Source: JAWLAT01 sp041395325
GTDB taxonomy: Bacteria; Pseudomonadota; Gammaproteobacteria; Xanthomonadales; SZUA-5
Assembly (NCBI GenBank): GCA_041395325.1
Contig: JAWLAT010000026.1
Location: 6,228-70,227, forward strand
Reading direction: 5' to 3'
Length of the DNA stretch: 64,000 bases
Part shown: positions 31,854-40,978 of the stretch, in pieces
How positions within the stretch are numbered: position 1 is the stretch's first letter
How the letters are laid out: every line of letters starts with the position of its first letter
Notes under the pieces: generated by a model
The model's input: the letters and a program-made list of their open reading frames with translations, nothing else
Databases searched by the model: none
Told to the model about the DNA's origin: nothing
Program-made: the position numbers and the translations under genes

Positions 31854-34096
31854 GCATTCCAGCCGCGATGGTCCGACGCTGGCGACAGGCGCGCTGGCGG
31901 GCGCTGCTGACACCCGTGTTGCTGGTGCTGGCACCGCTGCTGGCGCTGACCTGGGCCTGGCCGCAGGGTTGGCCGATGGCTGTGCTGGTCGGCCTGGCCG
32001 CGCTGGCTGGGGGCGGCTGGTGCGCGCGACGGCTGGACCGGCACTGGCTGGCGCTTCAGATGGATGCGCGCGTGCCCGAGCTGGAAGACAGCAGCGGCCT
32101 GTTGTTGGGTCTGGAAGCCCCGCGCAGCGGCCTGGCCCAGGCGCAAATGGCCCGTCTGCGAGCGCGACTGCCGACGCTGACCCTGCCCGATTTGCGCGCG
32201 GCCTGGCCATGGCGGGCCACGCTGGCCAGTGGGCTGCTGGCGGCGGCGCTGGCGTTGCTGTTGACGCATTGGCCGTCGGCAGAGGCGCCCGTCGATGTGC
32301 AGGCTCCGTTGGTCGTCGATCCGCCTGCAGCGGTCAGCGAACCCGCCTGGCGCGCCTTCGCCCTGAGCATCGAGCCGCCGGCCTACACCGGCCTGCCGCT
32401 GGCGCGCAGCGACGAGCCGGTCGCCACGGCACCGGCTGGTTCCACGCTGCGCTGGCAATGGCAGCTCGATGGACCCGATCAGTGCCAGCAGTGTGACGTG
32501 CGCCTGCGCTTTCACGACGACAGCGAACTGCCCTTGCAGCGCGACATCGAAGGGCAGTGGAGCGCCGAGCGCGCGCTGCCGGAGGACACCTACTACCGAC
32601 TGTTGGTCGACGGCCAGCCGCTGGCTAGCCCCGATGGCGACAGCGGTCCCTGGCGGTTGCATGCCGTGGTCGATCAGCCGCCGCAGATTCGCGTGATCGA
32701 GCCCACCCGCACCCTGACCGTACTCGAACAGGCACAAGGTCAGTGGCCGTTGCAGTTCGAGGTCAGCGACGACTACGGACTGGGCGAGGCGGAACTGCAG
32801 ATCACCCTGGCGCAGGGCAGCGGCGAACAGATCACCGTGGCCGAGCGCCGCCAACGCCTGCGTGGCGAGGGCGATCAGCGTCTGCGCAGCTATCGGCATC
32901 GCCTCAACCCGGCGGCATTGGGTTTCGCCCAGGGCGACGATCTGATCATTCGCCTGCAGGTGGCCGACCGCGCCCAGCCGCGGCCACAGCGCAGTGTCAG
33001 TGCCAGCTACATCCTGCGCTGGCCGGCCCGGCAGGCCGCCGAGGCCAGCGGCGTGGAGGTGTCGGTGCAGAAGGCCATGCCGGCCTATTTCCGCAGCCAG
33101 CGGCAGATCATCATCGACACCGAGGCGCTGATCGCTGCGCGCTTCAGTCCGCCGGCCGGGCAGACCCCGCTGTCGGCAGATGAGTTTGCCGAGCGAGCCG
33201 ACTTGCTGGGCGTGGACCAGCGCATTCTGCGTCTGCGCTACGGCCAGTTCCTCGGCGAAGAGGCCGAAGGCGCACCGAGCTCCGAGTTGCAGGGCCGCGT
33301 GGCGGCCCTGCGCGAGGACGGCGACGACCACGACGATCATGACGACCACGAGGCTCACGACCAGCCTGAAGACCGAAGCGCCGCGGCCGACCAGCACGCC
33401 GGTCACGATCACGGTGAGGGCGGCGCCGATGAGGGCGATGGCGGCTTCGGCTCGGCCATCAGCGTGCTGGAAGAATACGGCCACACCCACGATGACGCCG
33501 AGGCCACCACGCTGTTCGACCCGGCTACCAGGGCGCTGCTGCGCTCGGCTCTGAACGCGATGTGGCAATCGGAGCTGGCCCTGCGTCAGGCCCAGCCGCG
33601 GGATTCTCTGCCGCATCAGTACCGGGCGCTGGACTACATCAAGCAGGTACAGCAGGCCAGTCGGATCTATCTGGCCCGCGTGGGCCTGGAATTGCCGCCC
33701 ATCGATCCTTCGCGGCGGCTGAGTGGTGAGGCCAAGGGTCTGGCCCGCGCCACCGATCGACTGCAGGTCGCGCAAGCGGACGATCCGGTCCCCGCCTGGT
33801 GGGCGGCCAGCGCCGAGGGTTCGGCGCCCACGGCCGAGCAATTGGCTCAGCTGCGAGCCTGGCTGGATCAGGCGGCCCCGGCCACCGGTGACCCGCTGAG
33901 CCTGCTCGCAGCCGCCGAACGCTGGTCGGCCGACCCCGAGTGTCGTCCCTGCCAGCGCGACTATCAGCAAGCACTGTGGCCGCTGCTGCGGCTGCCACCC
34001 ACGCGGCCGTCACTGCGAGCGCGCCTCGATGCCGTCGGTGCCAGCTATCTGCAGCGACTGGAACGACTCGACGCCTCGGCAACGGAGGTGCCATGA
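31850..34096 (+). CDS. Large membrane-anchored DUF4175-like protein with His/Asp-rich linker
   Basis: A 748-residue protein with two N-terminal helices (~18-58), a third at ~122-140, and a long extracytoplasmic part. The segment FALSIEPPAYTGLPLARSDE, followed by Ig-like YRLLVDGQPL and the later DDYGLGEAEL, is the pattern of DUF4175/TIGR02302-type proteins. Around residues 490-530 is a striking linker of Asp-His repeats (DDHDDHDDHEAHDQPEDRS, then QHAGHDHGEGG), which could bind divalent metal. The C-terminal ~200 residues are helical. Coupled by ATGA to both neighbours. Precise role unknown; context is MoxR-dependent assembly. Confidence 0.7.
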   Translation: MSIPAAMVRRWRQARWRALLTPVLLVLAPLLALTWAWPQGWPMAVLVGLAALAGGGWCARRLDRHWLALQMDARVPELEDSSGLLLGLEAPRSGLAQAQMARLRARLPTLTLPDLRAAWPWRATLASGLLAAALALLLTHWPSAEAPVDVQAPLVVDPPAAVSEPAWRAFALSIEPPAYTGLPLARSDEPVATAPAGSTLRWQWQLDGPDQCQQCDVRLRFHDDSELPLQRDIEGQWSAERALPEDTYYRLLVDGQPLASPDGDSGPWRLHAVVDQPPQIRVIEPTRTLTVLEQAQGQWPLQFEVSDDYGLGEAELQITLAQGSGEQITVAERRQRLRGEGDQRLRSYRHRLNPAALGFAQGDDLIIRLQVADRAQPRPQRSVSASYILRWPARQAAEASGVEVSVQKAMPAYFRSQRQIIIDTEALIAARFSPPAGQTPLSADEFAERADLLGVDQRILRLRYGQFLGEEAEGAPSSELQGRVAALREDGDDHDDHDDHEAHDQPEDRSAAADQHAGHDHGEGGADEGDGGFGSAISVLEEYGHTHDDAEATTLFDPATRALLRSALNAMWQSELALRQAQPRDSLPHQYRALDYIKQVQQASRIYLARVGLELPPIDPSRRLSGEAKGLARATDRLQVAQADDPVPAWWAASAEGSAPTAEQLAQLRAWLDQAAPATGDPLSLLAAAERWSADPECRPCQRDYQQALWPLLRLPPTRPSLRARLDAVGASYLQRLERLDASATEVP

Positions 34097-35985
34097 GTTT
34101 GTCCCTGCCGCCGTGGCTGTTGCCGCTGCTGTTGCTGCTCGCCCTGCTGGTGGGCGGCTGGCGGGCCTGGCGCGCGCGTCGCGGTGCTCGCTGGCTGGGC
34201 TTCGTGCTGTTGCTGCAACTGGGCGTGAGTCTGGTGTTGTGGCAGCTGCTGCGGGCGCCCGCCCCAGCGCCGGCCGCGACCGCGCTGATCGTGCTGACGG
34301 CCAATCACGGCTTGCCGACCGACGATCCGCAGGCATTGACGCGCGCGCTGGCCGAATACCCTTCGGCTGCGGCCTACGCCGAAGCGTCCGTGTCGGCATT
34401 GCCAGAGGCGGGTTCCTTGCCGCTGGGCGAGGGCAGAACGCTGCAGGCGGTGCCGGATCTGGCCACGGCGTTGCGCCTGTGGCCGGCTCGGCGCCTGTTG
34501 ATCATTGGCGACGGCTTGCAGCCTCGCGATCTCCCGGCCATTCGCTCCTTGGCGCTGGACTGGCAGCCGCCAGGTCAGCTGGAAGGTGTCACTGACCTGC
34601 AGTTGCCGCCGCCGACGCCGGTGGCGCAGGACTGGGTATTGCGCGGCCAGCTGTCGCTGCCCCAGGTAGCGGCGAATGACCACAGTCTCTGGCAGTTGCG
34701 CCTGCTCGATCCGGCCGGCACGTCGGTGGATCAAGTCCCGCTCTCTGCTGACGGGCGATTCGAGCTGCGCGCGCGCACGCCGGTCGCGGGCCGGCACGAC
34801 TATCGGTTGCAGTGGCGGGATGCCGCTCAGGCGGTGGGCGGCGAACTTGTGGTACCGGTACAGATCGTGCAGCCGTCGCCATTGCGGCTGGCCATCCAGG
34901 CCGGCGCGCCCAGCCCGGAACTCAAGTTCCTGCGTCGCTGGGCGATGGATGCCGGTCTGTTGCAGCAGAGCCAGATTGCGATGCGCCCGAATCTGCGCCT
35001 GCGCGGCGGCGAGGCCATAAATGGCGCAGCCGCCGAGGACTGGCAGCAGACCGATCTTCTGATCATCGACGACCGCACCTGGCGCGACTGGCCGGAAAGC
35101 CGGCGGGCCGCCGCGCGCAGCGCGGTCGCGGCCGGCATGGGCCTGTTGTTGCGACAGACCGGGACATTGGATCGCATCGCCGGTGAACGACTGGCCGAGC
35201 TGGGTTTTCAGGCCGAGACGGCGGAAATCAGCCGACAGCTGCGCCTGGCCAGTCCGGCCCGGCAGGATTGCGATGCCCCCAGCAGTGAAGGCAAGGATGC
35301 CGCAGATCCGGTCGCCAGCGGCCGCTGCCTGGGTTTGGGCCAGCTGGATCTGCAGCGTCGCCCGTTGCGCGTGCAGGCCGACCCGTCGGTGCCCTTGCTG
35401 CAAGCCAGCGACGGCGAACCGCTCGGGCTGTGGCATCCGCTGGGTCAGGGGCGGGTGGGCATGCTTTGGCTCAGCGACAGTCATCGCATCGCGCTGATGC
35501 TGGGTCCCGCCGAACACGCCACGCTGTGGGCAGGGCTGGCGGGCACACTGGCTCGAGCGCAGGGCACGGTGCAGAACGATCCACGCTCGCTGGAACCGGC
35601 GTGGGTGGGCCAGCGGCTGACCGTCTGCGGTGGCTGGGGTCAGGTCCGAGATCCGACCGGTGACACCACGGACTTGTTGGCGTCGACCGATCGACCCGAT
35701 TGCGCCGGCTGGTGGCCGCGCCGCGCGGGTTGGCATGCGCTGCTGCCTGAGTTGGACTCGACCCAGGCGGAGCGCTGGCGGTATGTGCGCGCCGCGGAGG
35801 ATGCGCCCTCGCTGTGGCGGGCCAGCATTCAGCGCCAAATGGCTGCACAGGTGGCGACGGCGCCGACAGCCACCGACCCGGAGACGGCCTACTCGGACTC
35901 GCGCTGGCGCTGGTGGCTCAGCCTGTGGCTGCTGCTCGGCGGCCTGTGGTTGCTGGAACGCGCACCGCCCCGGCGGTCCGACTGA
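34093..35985 (+). CDS. Membrane protein closing the MoxR/BatA operon
   Basis: A 630-residue protein with two N-terminal helices (LPLLLLLALLVGGWRAW and GFVLLLQLGVSLVLWQLL) and a C-terminal helix (WWLSLWLLLGGLWLLE), so the ~540-residue middle should be periplasmic. The middle has alternating hydrophobic strands, including RRLLIIGDGLQP and TDLLIIDDRTWRDWP, of the Rossmann or amidotransferase-like kind usual in the last genes of Bat-type operons. No catalytic motif is evident. It overlaps the DUF4175-like gene by ATGA. It is the last gene before a 148-base gap and the convergent prpE. Confidence 0.65.
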   Translation: MSLSLPPWLLPLLLLLALLVGGWRAWRARRGARWLGFVLLLQLGVSLVLWQLLRAPAPAPAATALIVLTANHGLPTDDPQALTRALAEYPSAAAYAEASVSALPEAGSLPLGEGRTLQAVPDLATALRLWPARRLLIIGDGLQPRDLPAIRSLALDWQPPGQLEGVTDLQLPPPTPVAQDWVLRGQLSLPQVAANDHSLWQLRLLDPAGTSVDQVPLSADGRFELRARTPVAGRHDYRLQWRDAAQAVGGELVVPVQIVQPSPLRLAIQAGAPSPELKFLRRWAMDAGLLQQSQIAMRPNLRLRGGEAINGAAAEDWQQTDLLIIDDRTWRDWPESRRAAARSAVAAGMGLLLRQTGTLDRIAGERLAELGFQAETAEISRQLRLASPARQDCDAPSSEGKDAADPVASGRCLGLGQLDLQRRPLRVQADPSVPLLQASDGEPLGLWHPLGQGRVGMLWLSDSHRIALMLGPAEHATLWAGLAGTLARAQGTVQNDPRSLEPAWVGQRLTVCGGWGQVRDPTGDTTDLLASTDRPDCAGWWPRRAGWHALLPELDSTQAERWRYVRAAEDAPSLWRASIQRQMAAQVATAPTATDPETAYSDSRWRWWLSLWLLLGGLWLLERAPPRRSD

Positions 35986-36133
35986 CCCGCAGGACGATCA
36001 AGGCCGAGCGGGACGAATGCCTGCCCAGCCCGGACGACCAGAGCGCTGCGCGGCAGTCGCGGCCATCCGGGCCGCACGCCGGGCTGTCCGCTTGCGGGCA
36101 ACGGCTGCGCTGAAGCGCTCAGGTCATCCGGGC

Positions 36134-38026
36134 TCAGCCCCTCCCCAGCACCTGCCTGATCTCGTCGAGAATGGCCGGATCGTCGATCGTCGCCGGCATC
36201 TTGTAGGGCTGATCGTCGGCGATGGCACGCATGGTGCCGCGCAGGATCTTGCCGGAGCGAGTCTTCGGCAAACGCTGCACCACCACGGCGCGCTTGAAGG
36301 CCGCCACCGGTCCGATCTGCTGCCGGACCCGGGCCACCAGTTCGGCCACCACATCGGCGTCGGCGCGCTGCACGCCCGCCTTCAGCACCACCAGCCCCAG
36401 CGGCAGCTGACCCTTGAGCTGATCGGTCACCCCGATGACCGCACATTCGGCCACATCCGGATGACCCGACAGCACTTCCTCCATTGCCCCTGTGGACAGT
36501 CGGTGACCGGCGACGTTGATCACATCGTCGGTACGAGACATCACAAAAATGTAGCCATCTTCGTCGATATAGCCGGCATCGGCCGTTTCGTAGTAGCCCG
36601 GGAAGTGACTGAGATAGCTGTTGACGAAGCGCTGCTCGGCGCCCCACAGGCCGAGCAGCGAACCGGGCGGCAGCGGGAGCTTGCAGACCAGCGCACCGAT
36701 GGTCCCGCGCGGCACCGGATGGCCACCTTCGTCCAGCACCTGGACATCCCATCCGGGGACTGCCAGCGAGGGTGAGCCGGGCTTGATCGGGCGTTCGCCC
36801 AGGCCCTGGCAATTGGCGCAGATGGGCCAGCCGGTTTCGGTCTGCCACCAGTGATCGATCACCGGAATGCCCAGCTGATCGCGGGCCCATTGCAGGGTGT
36901 CCGGATCCAGCCGTTCGCCGGCCAGGAACAGCGCGCGCAGGGAAGACAGGTCATAACCCTGCTTGTAGCTGCCGCCCGGATCCTCGCGCTTGATCGCACG
37001 GAAGGCGGTCGGCGCGGTGAAGAACACCGATACGCCATAGGTCTGGATGATGCGCCAGAAGGCGCCGGGATCGGGCGTGCCGACCGGCTTGCCTTCGTAC
37101 AGCACGGTGGTGCTGCCATTCACCAAGGGTCCGTAGACGATGTAGGAATGGCCGACCACCCAACCCACATCGGAGGCCGCCCAGAAGACCTCGCCCGGCT
37201 GCACGCCATAGACGTTGCGCATGCTCCAGGCCAGCGCCACCAGATGACCACCGTTGTCGCGGACCACACCCTTGGGCTGTCCGGTGGTGCCGGAGGTGTA
37301 GAGGATGTAGAGCGGATCGGTGGCGGCTACCGGCACGCAGGGGTGCGGTTCGGCGGCGTTCTCGCACTCGCGCCAGTCGCGATCGCGCTGACCGTCCAGC
37401 GTCACCGGCAATTGCTCGCGCTGCCAGATCAGGCAATGCGCCGGCTGGTGCTGGCTGGCGGCGATGGCCTCGTCCAGCAGCGGCTTGTAAGGCACCAATC
37501 GCCCCGGCTCCAGCCCGCAGGTGGCAGCCAGGATCAGCTTGGGCTTGGCATCGTCGATGCGCACGGCCAGTTCATGCGCGGCAAAGCCGCCGAACACCAC
37601 CGAATGCACCGCGCCCAGTCGGGCGACCGCCAGCATCGCGATCACCGCTTCGGGAATCATCGGCATGTAGACGATGACGCGGTCGCCTTTGGTGACGCCC
37701 AGAGCGGCCATCGCCCCGGCCAGCTTGGCCACGCGTTGCTGCAACTGGGCATAGGTCAGTCGCTGTACCGAGTCGGCCAGCGGGGAGTCGTAGATCAGTG
37801 CGTTCTGCTCGCCACGGCCGGCGGCCACATGCCGATCAACGGCGTTGTGACAGCTGTTGAGCTCGCCATCCGGGAACCAGCGCGGGACCGGTTTGGCTTC
37901 ACGATCCAGCACGCGGCTGTAGGGACTGGACCATTCGATGGCCTGGGCTGCCTCGCCCCAGAACTGCTCAGGGTCGTCGAGTGAAGCCTGCCAGGCAGCG
38001 ACTTGCGGATCTTGCTGAGCGTTCAT
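36134..38026 (-). CDS. prpE: Propionyl-CoA synthetase PrpE
   Basis: A 630-residue acyl-CoA synthetase of the ANL family, typical in length for PrpE. Visible motifs: YILYTSGTTGQPKGVVRD (P-loop), DHWWQTETGWPIC (A5), the YIDEDGYIFVMSRTDDVINV (A7/A8) segment and, near the C-terminus, LPKTRSGKILRGTMR with the acyl-adenylate Lys. The PrpE-style N-terminus (WQASLDDPEQFWGEAAQAIE) is present. It activates propionate via propionyl-AMP. GGGAGG eight bases upstream supports the MNAQQDP start rather than a GTG three codons earlier. No prpBCD genes are adjacent. Confidence 0.9.
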   Translation of the reverse strand: MNAQQDPQVAAWQASLDDPEQFWGEAAQAIEWSSPYSRVLDREAKPVPRWFPDGELNSCHNAVDRHVAAGRGEQNALIYDSPLADSVQRLTYAQLQQRVAKLAGAMAALGVTKGDRVIVYMPMIPEAVIAMLAVARLGAVHSVVFGGFAAHELAVRIDDAKPKLILAATCGLEPGRLVPYKPLLDEAIAASQHQPAHCLIWQREQLPVTLDGQRDRDWRECENAAEPHPCVPVAATDPLYILYTSGTTGQPKGVVRDNGGHLVALAWSMRNVYGVQPGEVFWAASDVGWVVGHSYIVYGPLVNGSTTVLYEGKPVGTPDPGAFWRIIQTYGVSVFFTAPTAFRAIKREDPGGSYKQGYDLSSLRALFLAGERLDPDTLQWARDQLGIPVIDHWWQTETGWPICANCQGLGERPIKPGSPSLAVPGWDVQVLDEGGHPVPRGTIGALVCKLPLPPGSLLGLWGAEQRFVNSYLSHFPGYYETADAGYIDEDGYIFVMSRTDDVINVAGHRLSTGAMEEVLSGHPDVAECAVIGVTDQLKGQLPLGLVVLKAGVQRADADVVAELVARVRQQIGPVAAFKRAVVVQRLPKTRSGKILRGTMRAIADDQPYKMPATIDDPAILDEIRQVLGRG

Positions 38027-38233
38027 CAGGGGCACCTCCCAGGCCAGACGAAACCATGTCGTTTCCGTTCGTCGCCAGCCCTGCGGTCAGCGCTTCAGCG
38101 AGCCATCGCTGAGCGGTCTTTCAGGCGCGCGATCGATCGAGTCGGAATCGACCTCTGGATTCCAGTCTGGTCAGCGGCGTCGCCAGCGGCAATTCGACTT
38201 CAGTCGGCTTTGGCCGCCGCCGGTTGACCGGCG

Positions 38234-39040
38234 TCAATTGGCGATGCGATCACGCAGCGCGGCATGGACGAAGTCGCGGAAGGGCGCCAGCGCCAGTTCG
38301 ATGCGCGGCATGCCATCGGCATAGGAGGCCACCTGATAAGGCTGGAAGGTGATCGCAAAGGCATGGATCAAACCGGCCTCGTCCAGCAGCGGCACGTAGT
38401 GGGCGAAATTGGCCGGATCCGGTCCGGCGCCGGTGCCGAACCATTCAATGGCATCGGCATTCGGAGGTTGACCATCGCGCTCGGTGAAAACCTGCACCAA
38501 CGCGGCCAAGGCCGCCTCACTCAACGGTGCCCAGACCGCATCGCCGTCGAACCAGTCCTCGATGGCCAGCACCTGATCGGCCGGTGGTGGCAAATAGACG
38601 AAACTGGCCAGCAAGGGCAGCCCGTGCGCGCCGCCGGTGTATTCCGAGCCGGTGAGCTCCAGCACGATCAGATCATCACGCTGCAGCGTCGGCTGCACCT
38701 GCAACTGCAGTTCCCAGGGCTGATCGAACTGGAAACCCTCTTCCTGCGCGGCCAGCGCCTGGCCGACGAACTGATCGCGTTGTTGAGCCAAGTGTGCTTC
38801 GACCGCACGACGCAAGGCCAGATGCGTGGGTGCCATCGCGCTGCGCTCGATGCGCAGGCGATACTGCTCGGTCTGGCGCTCCTCTACCGGCGGCGCGGCC
38901 GCGGCCGTCGTTGAGCCGGCGTCATCGGCCACGCTGACCGCGGCCACGGGCGCCTTCTGCAGCGTGGGATCCGAGGCGGTTCGCTGGCAGGCAGACAAAG
39001 CCGGCAGCGTGAGCAACAGGAGCAGTGCAGCGGTGCGCAT
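38234..39040 (-). CDS. DUF3298-like lipoprotein
   Basis: A 268-residue predicted lipoprotein: signal MRTAALLLLLTLPALSACQ with the lipobox LSAC. After an Ala/Thr-rich linker, residues ~60-265 look like the DUF4163/DUF3298 pair: DDLIVLELTGSEYTGGAHGL (the GGAH motif), then FVYLPPPADQVLAIEDWFDG and the terminal PYQVASYADGMPRIELAL. Such proteins, for example RsiV and PdaC relatives, can be lysozyme- or peptidoglycan-related, but no catalytic function is evident. It follows prpE on the same strand after about 200 unremarkable bases and is probably a separate unit. Confidence 0.78.
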   Translation of the reverse strand: MRTAALLLLLTLPALSACQRTASDPTLQKAPVAAVSVADDAGSTTAAAAPPVEERQTEQYRLRIERSAMAPTHLALRRAVEAHLAQQRDQFVGQALAAQEEGFQFDQPWELQLQVQPTLQRDDLIVLELTGSEYTGGAHGLPLLASFVYLPPPADQVLAIEDWFDGDAVWAPLSEAALAALVQVFTERDGQPPNADAIEWFGTGAGPDPANFAHYVPLLDEAGLIHAFAITFQPYQVASYADGMPRIELALAPFRDFVHAALRDRIAN

Positions 39041-39127
39041 GGGGGCCAGTGAGCAGAACCCGATTAACCGTATCTTAACGTGGAAGCGGTCGGCGAGGGG
39101 TCAATCTGGATGGCATGCGATTGACAT

Positions 39128-39811
39128 TCAGCGACCGGCGCGAGCCAGGGCCCACACCTCGACCCTTGCTGCGCCGACTCGACGCAGTGCCCGACTGACG
39201 GCGGCCAGCGTTTCACCGGTGGTCATCACATCATCGACCACGATCAGCCGCTGACCGCGCAATCGAGGATCGGCGCGGAAGGCACCACGCACGTTTCGCC
39301 GCCGGTCGGTTCGCGTCAGGCCGGACTGTGGGTCGGTGGCGCGCACGCGCTGCAACAGTCCGCGGTGCAGCGGCAGCCGCAGCTGGCTCGCCAAGGGTCG
39401 AGCCAGTTCCAGCGCCTGGTTGAAGCCCCGTTCTGCCATCCGCGCGCGGGCCAGCGGCACCGCCAGCAAGGCGTCGGCCTGCACGCGGTCAGGCGGCGGC
39501 AAGTGTGTCTGCCACAACTCGGACAACACCCGACCGGCGGCCAGATCGGCCGAGAACTTGAGTCGCTGCACCAGCAGGTCCAGCGGCGCGGCATAGCGAA
39601 AGGGCGCCCACGCCGATGCGAACGGCGGTTCCCGTCGCAAACAGCGGCCACAGGCGATCGCCGGCACCAGCAGGGGTTCGGCACAGCGTGGACAGGCTGG
39701 CTCGTTCTGGCGCAGATCAGCGGCACAGCCGGCGCACAGATCGCGGCCCTCGGCCGCACCCGCGCAGGCCACGCAGCGCGCCGGCCAGGCGCTTTGCCAC
39801 CAGGGCTGCAC
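39128..39811 (-). CDS. comF: ComF-family phosphoribosyltransferase-like protein
   Basis: A 227-residue ComF protein. The N-terminal zinc-finger region has Cys pairs (CVACAG, CAGCA, CPRCAEP, CGRCLRR) in residues 13-58. The phosphoribosyltransferase part ends with the PRPP-binding loop LIVVDDVMTTGETLAAV and the GFNQALELA segment. ComF is needed for DNA uptake in transformable bacteria and is widely kept beside bio genes in gammaproteobacteria, as here with divergent bioB. Reaction unknown. Confidence 0.9.
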   Translation of the reverse strand: MQPWWQSAWPARCVACAGAAEGRDLCAGCAADLRQNEPACPRCAEPLLVPAIACGRCLRREPPFASAWAPFRYAAPLDLLVQRLKFSADLAAGRVLSELWQTHLPPPDRVQADALLAVPLARARMAERGFNQALELARPLASQLRLPLHRGLLQRVRATDPQSGLTRTDRRRNVRGAFRADPRLRGQRLIVVDDVMTTGETLAAVSRALRRVGAARVEVWALARAGR

Positions 39812-40018
39812 GCCGTTTCACTCCTCTCTGGGTGATGCGGCGATTGAGCGCGTGCCATCTGTCGACGTCAAGTCGAGCCGCCCGCGTCGATCGCTTCCAA
39901 CGCGCAGCAGACCGACCCGCACCCTCCAGTCCGGCGTTGCCAACGACCGCCGCGATTGACACCGGCCAGAGCCCTCCCGACACTCCGCGCTCTTGTCGCA
40001 TCTGCCGGAGTCGTGCCC

Positions 40019-40978
40019 ATGGCCGACGGTCAAGCCGCCAGCTGGAGCGTGGACGCTGCGCTGGCGCTGTATGAATTGCCCTTCACCGAACTGATCTTCC
40101 GTGCCGCCCAGACGCACCGCGCAAACCACGATCCCGCCGTCGTGCAGGTCAGTACGCTGTGCTCGATCAAGACCGGCGCCTGCCCGGAAGATTGCGCCTA
40201 TTGTCCGCAGAGCGCGCGCTATCAGACCGGCCTGAAGGCCGAGAAACTGCTGCCGCTGGACACCGTGCTCGAGCGCGCTCAGGCGGCACGTGACGCCGGC
40301 GCCAGCCGCTTCTGCATGGGAGCGGCCTGGCGCAGTCCGCGGGACAAGGATCTGGATCAGGTCGAGGCGATGGTCCGCGGCGTCAAGGCGCTGGGGCTGG
40401 AGACCTGCTGCACGCTGGGCATGCTGCAACCGGCGCAGGCGCAGCGACTCAAGGACGCCGGTCTGGACTATTACAACCACAATCTGGACACCAGTCCGGA
40501 GTATTACGGCGACATCATCACGACCCGCGACTACCAAGACCGGCTGGACACGCTGGAAGCCGTGCGCCAGGCCGGCATGAAAGTCTGTTGCGGCGGCATC
40601 GTCGGCATGAACGAGGATCGACGCCAGCGGGTCGGTTTGCTGGTGGCCTTGGCCAATCTGCCCGAACCGCCACAGAGCGTACCGATCAATCTGCTGGTCC
40701 GCGTCGCCGGCACGCCGCTGGCCGAGGCCGACAGTCTCGATCCTCTGGATTTCGTCCGCACCATCGCGGTGGCGCGGCTGCTGATGCCGGCCTCGATGGT
40801 GCGCTTGTCGGCCGGACGCGAATCGATGAGCGATGAGCTGCAGGCGCTGTGCTTCCTGGCCGGCGCCAACTCGATCTTCTACGGCGAGCGCCTGCTGACC
40901 ACGGCCAATCCGGAAGCCGAGCGCGATCAGGCATTGTTCCAGCGGCTCGGCCTGAGGACTTCGGCCGGCATCCAGTGA
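40019..40978 (+). CDS. bioB: Biotin synthase BioB
   Basis: A 319-residue radical-SAM enzyme that inserts sulfur into dethiobiotin. The SAM cluster motif GACPEDCAYC gives Cys 55, 59 and 62; further signatures are YYNHNLDTSPEYY, GGIVGMNEDR and NLLVRVAGTPL with the Arg/Cys environment of the 2Fe-2S site. GGAG nine bases upstream supports this ATG; a longer frame is open but has no family match. First gene of bioB-bioF-bioH, divergent from comF across ~200 bases. No BirA-type palindrome was seen there. Confidence 0.95.
   Translation: MADGQAASWSVDAALALYELPFTELIFRAAQTHRANHDPAVVQVSTLCSIKTGACPEDCAYCPQSARYQTGLKAEKLLPLDTVLERAQAARDAGASRFCMGAAWRSPRDKDLDQVEAMVRGVKALGLETCCTLGMLQPAQAQRLKDAGLDYYNHNLDTSPEYYGDIITTRDYQDRLDTLEAVRQAGMKVCCGGIVGMNEDRRQRVGLLVALANLPEPPQSVPINLLVRVAGTPLAEADSLDPLDFVRTIAVARLLMPASMVRLSAGRESMSDELQALCFLAGANSIFYGERLLTTANPEAERDQALFQRLGLRTSAGIQ

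Noticed and set aside
31463..33970. 835-codon open frame antisense to the DUF4175-like region
   Set aside because: It is a shadow: the sense strand carries overlapping, coupled genes with recognisable domains, and the antisense product is Gln/Arg/Gly-rich with no family resemblance. GC-rich DNA gives such frames routinely.
38027..38233. 74-codon frame between prpE and the DUF3298 gene
   Set aside because: No homology, no ribosome site, and it overlaps the prpE start on the other strand.
39812..40018. BirA-type biotin operator between comF and bioB
   Set aside because: No TTGTAAACC/GGTTTACAA-like dyad is present in the intergenic region.
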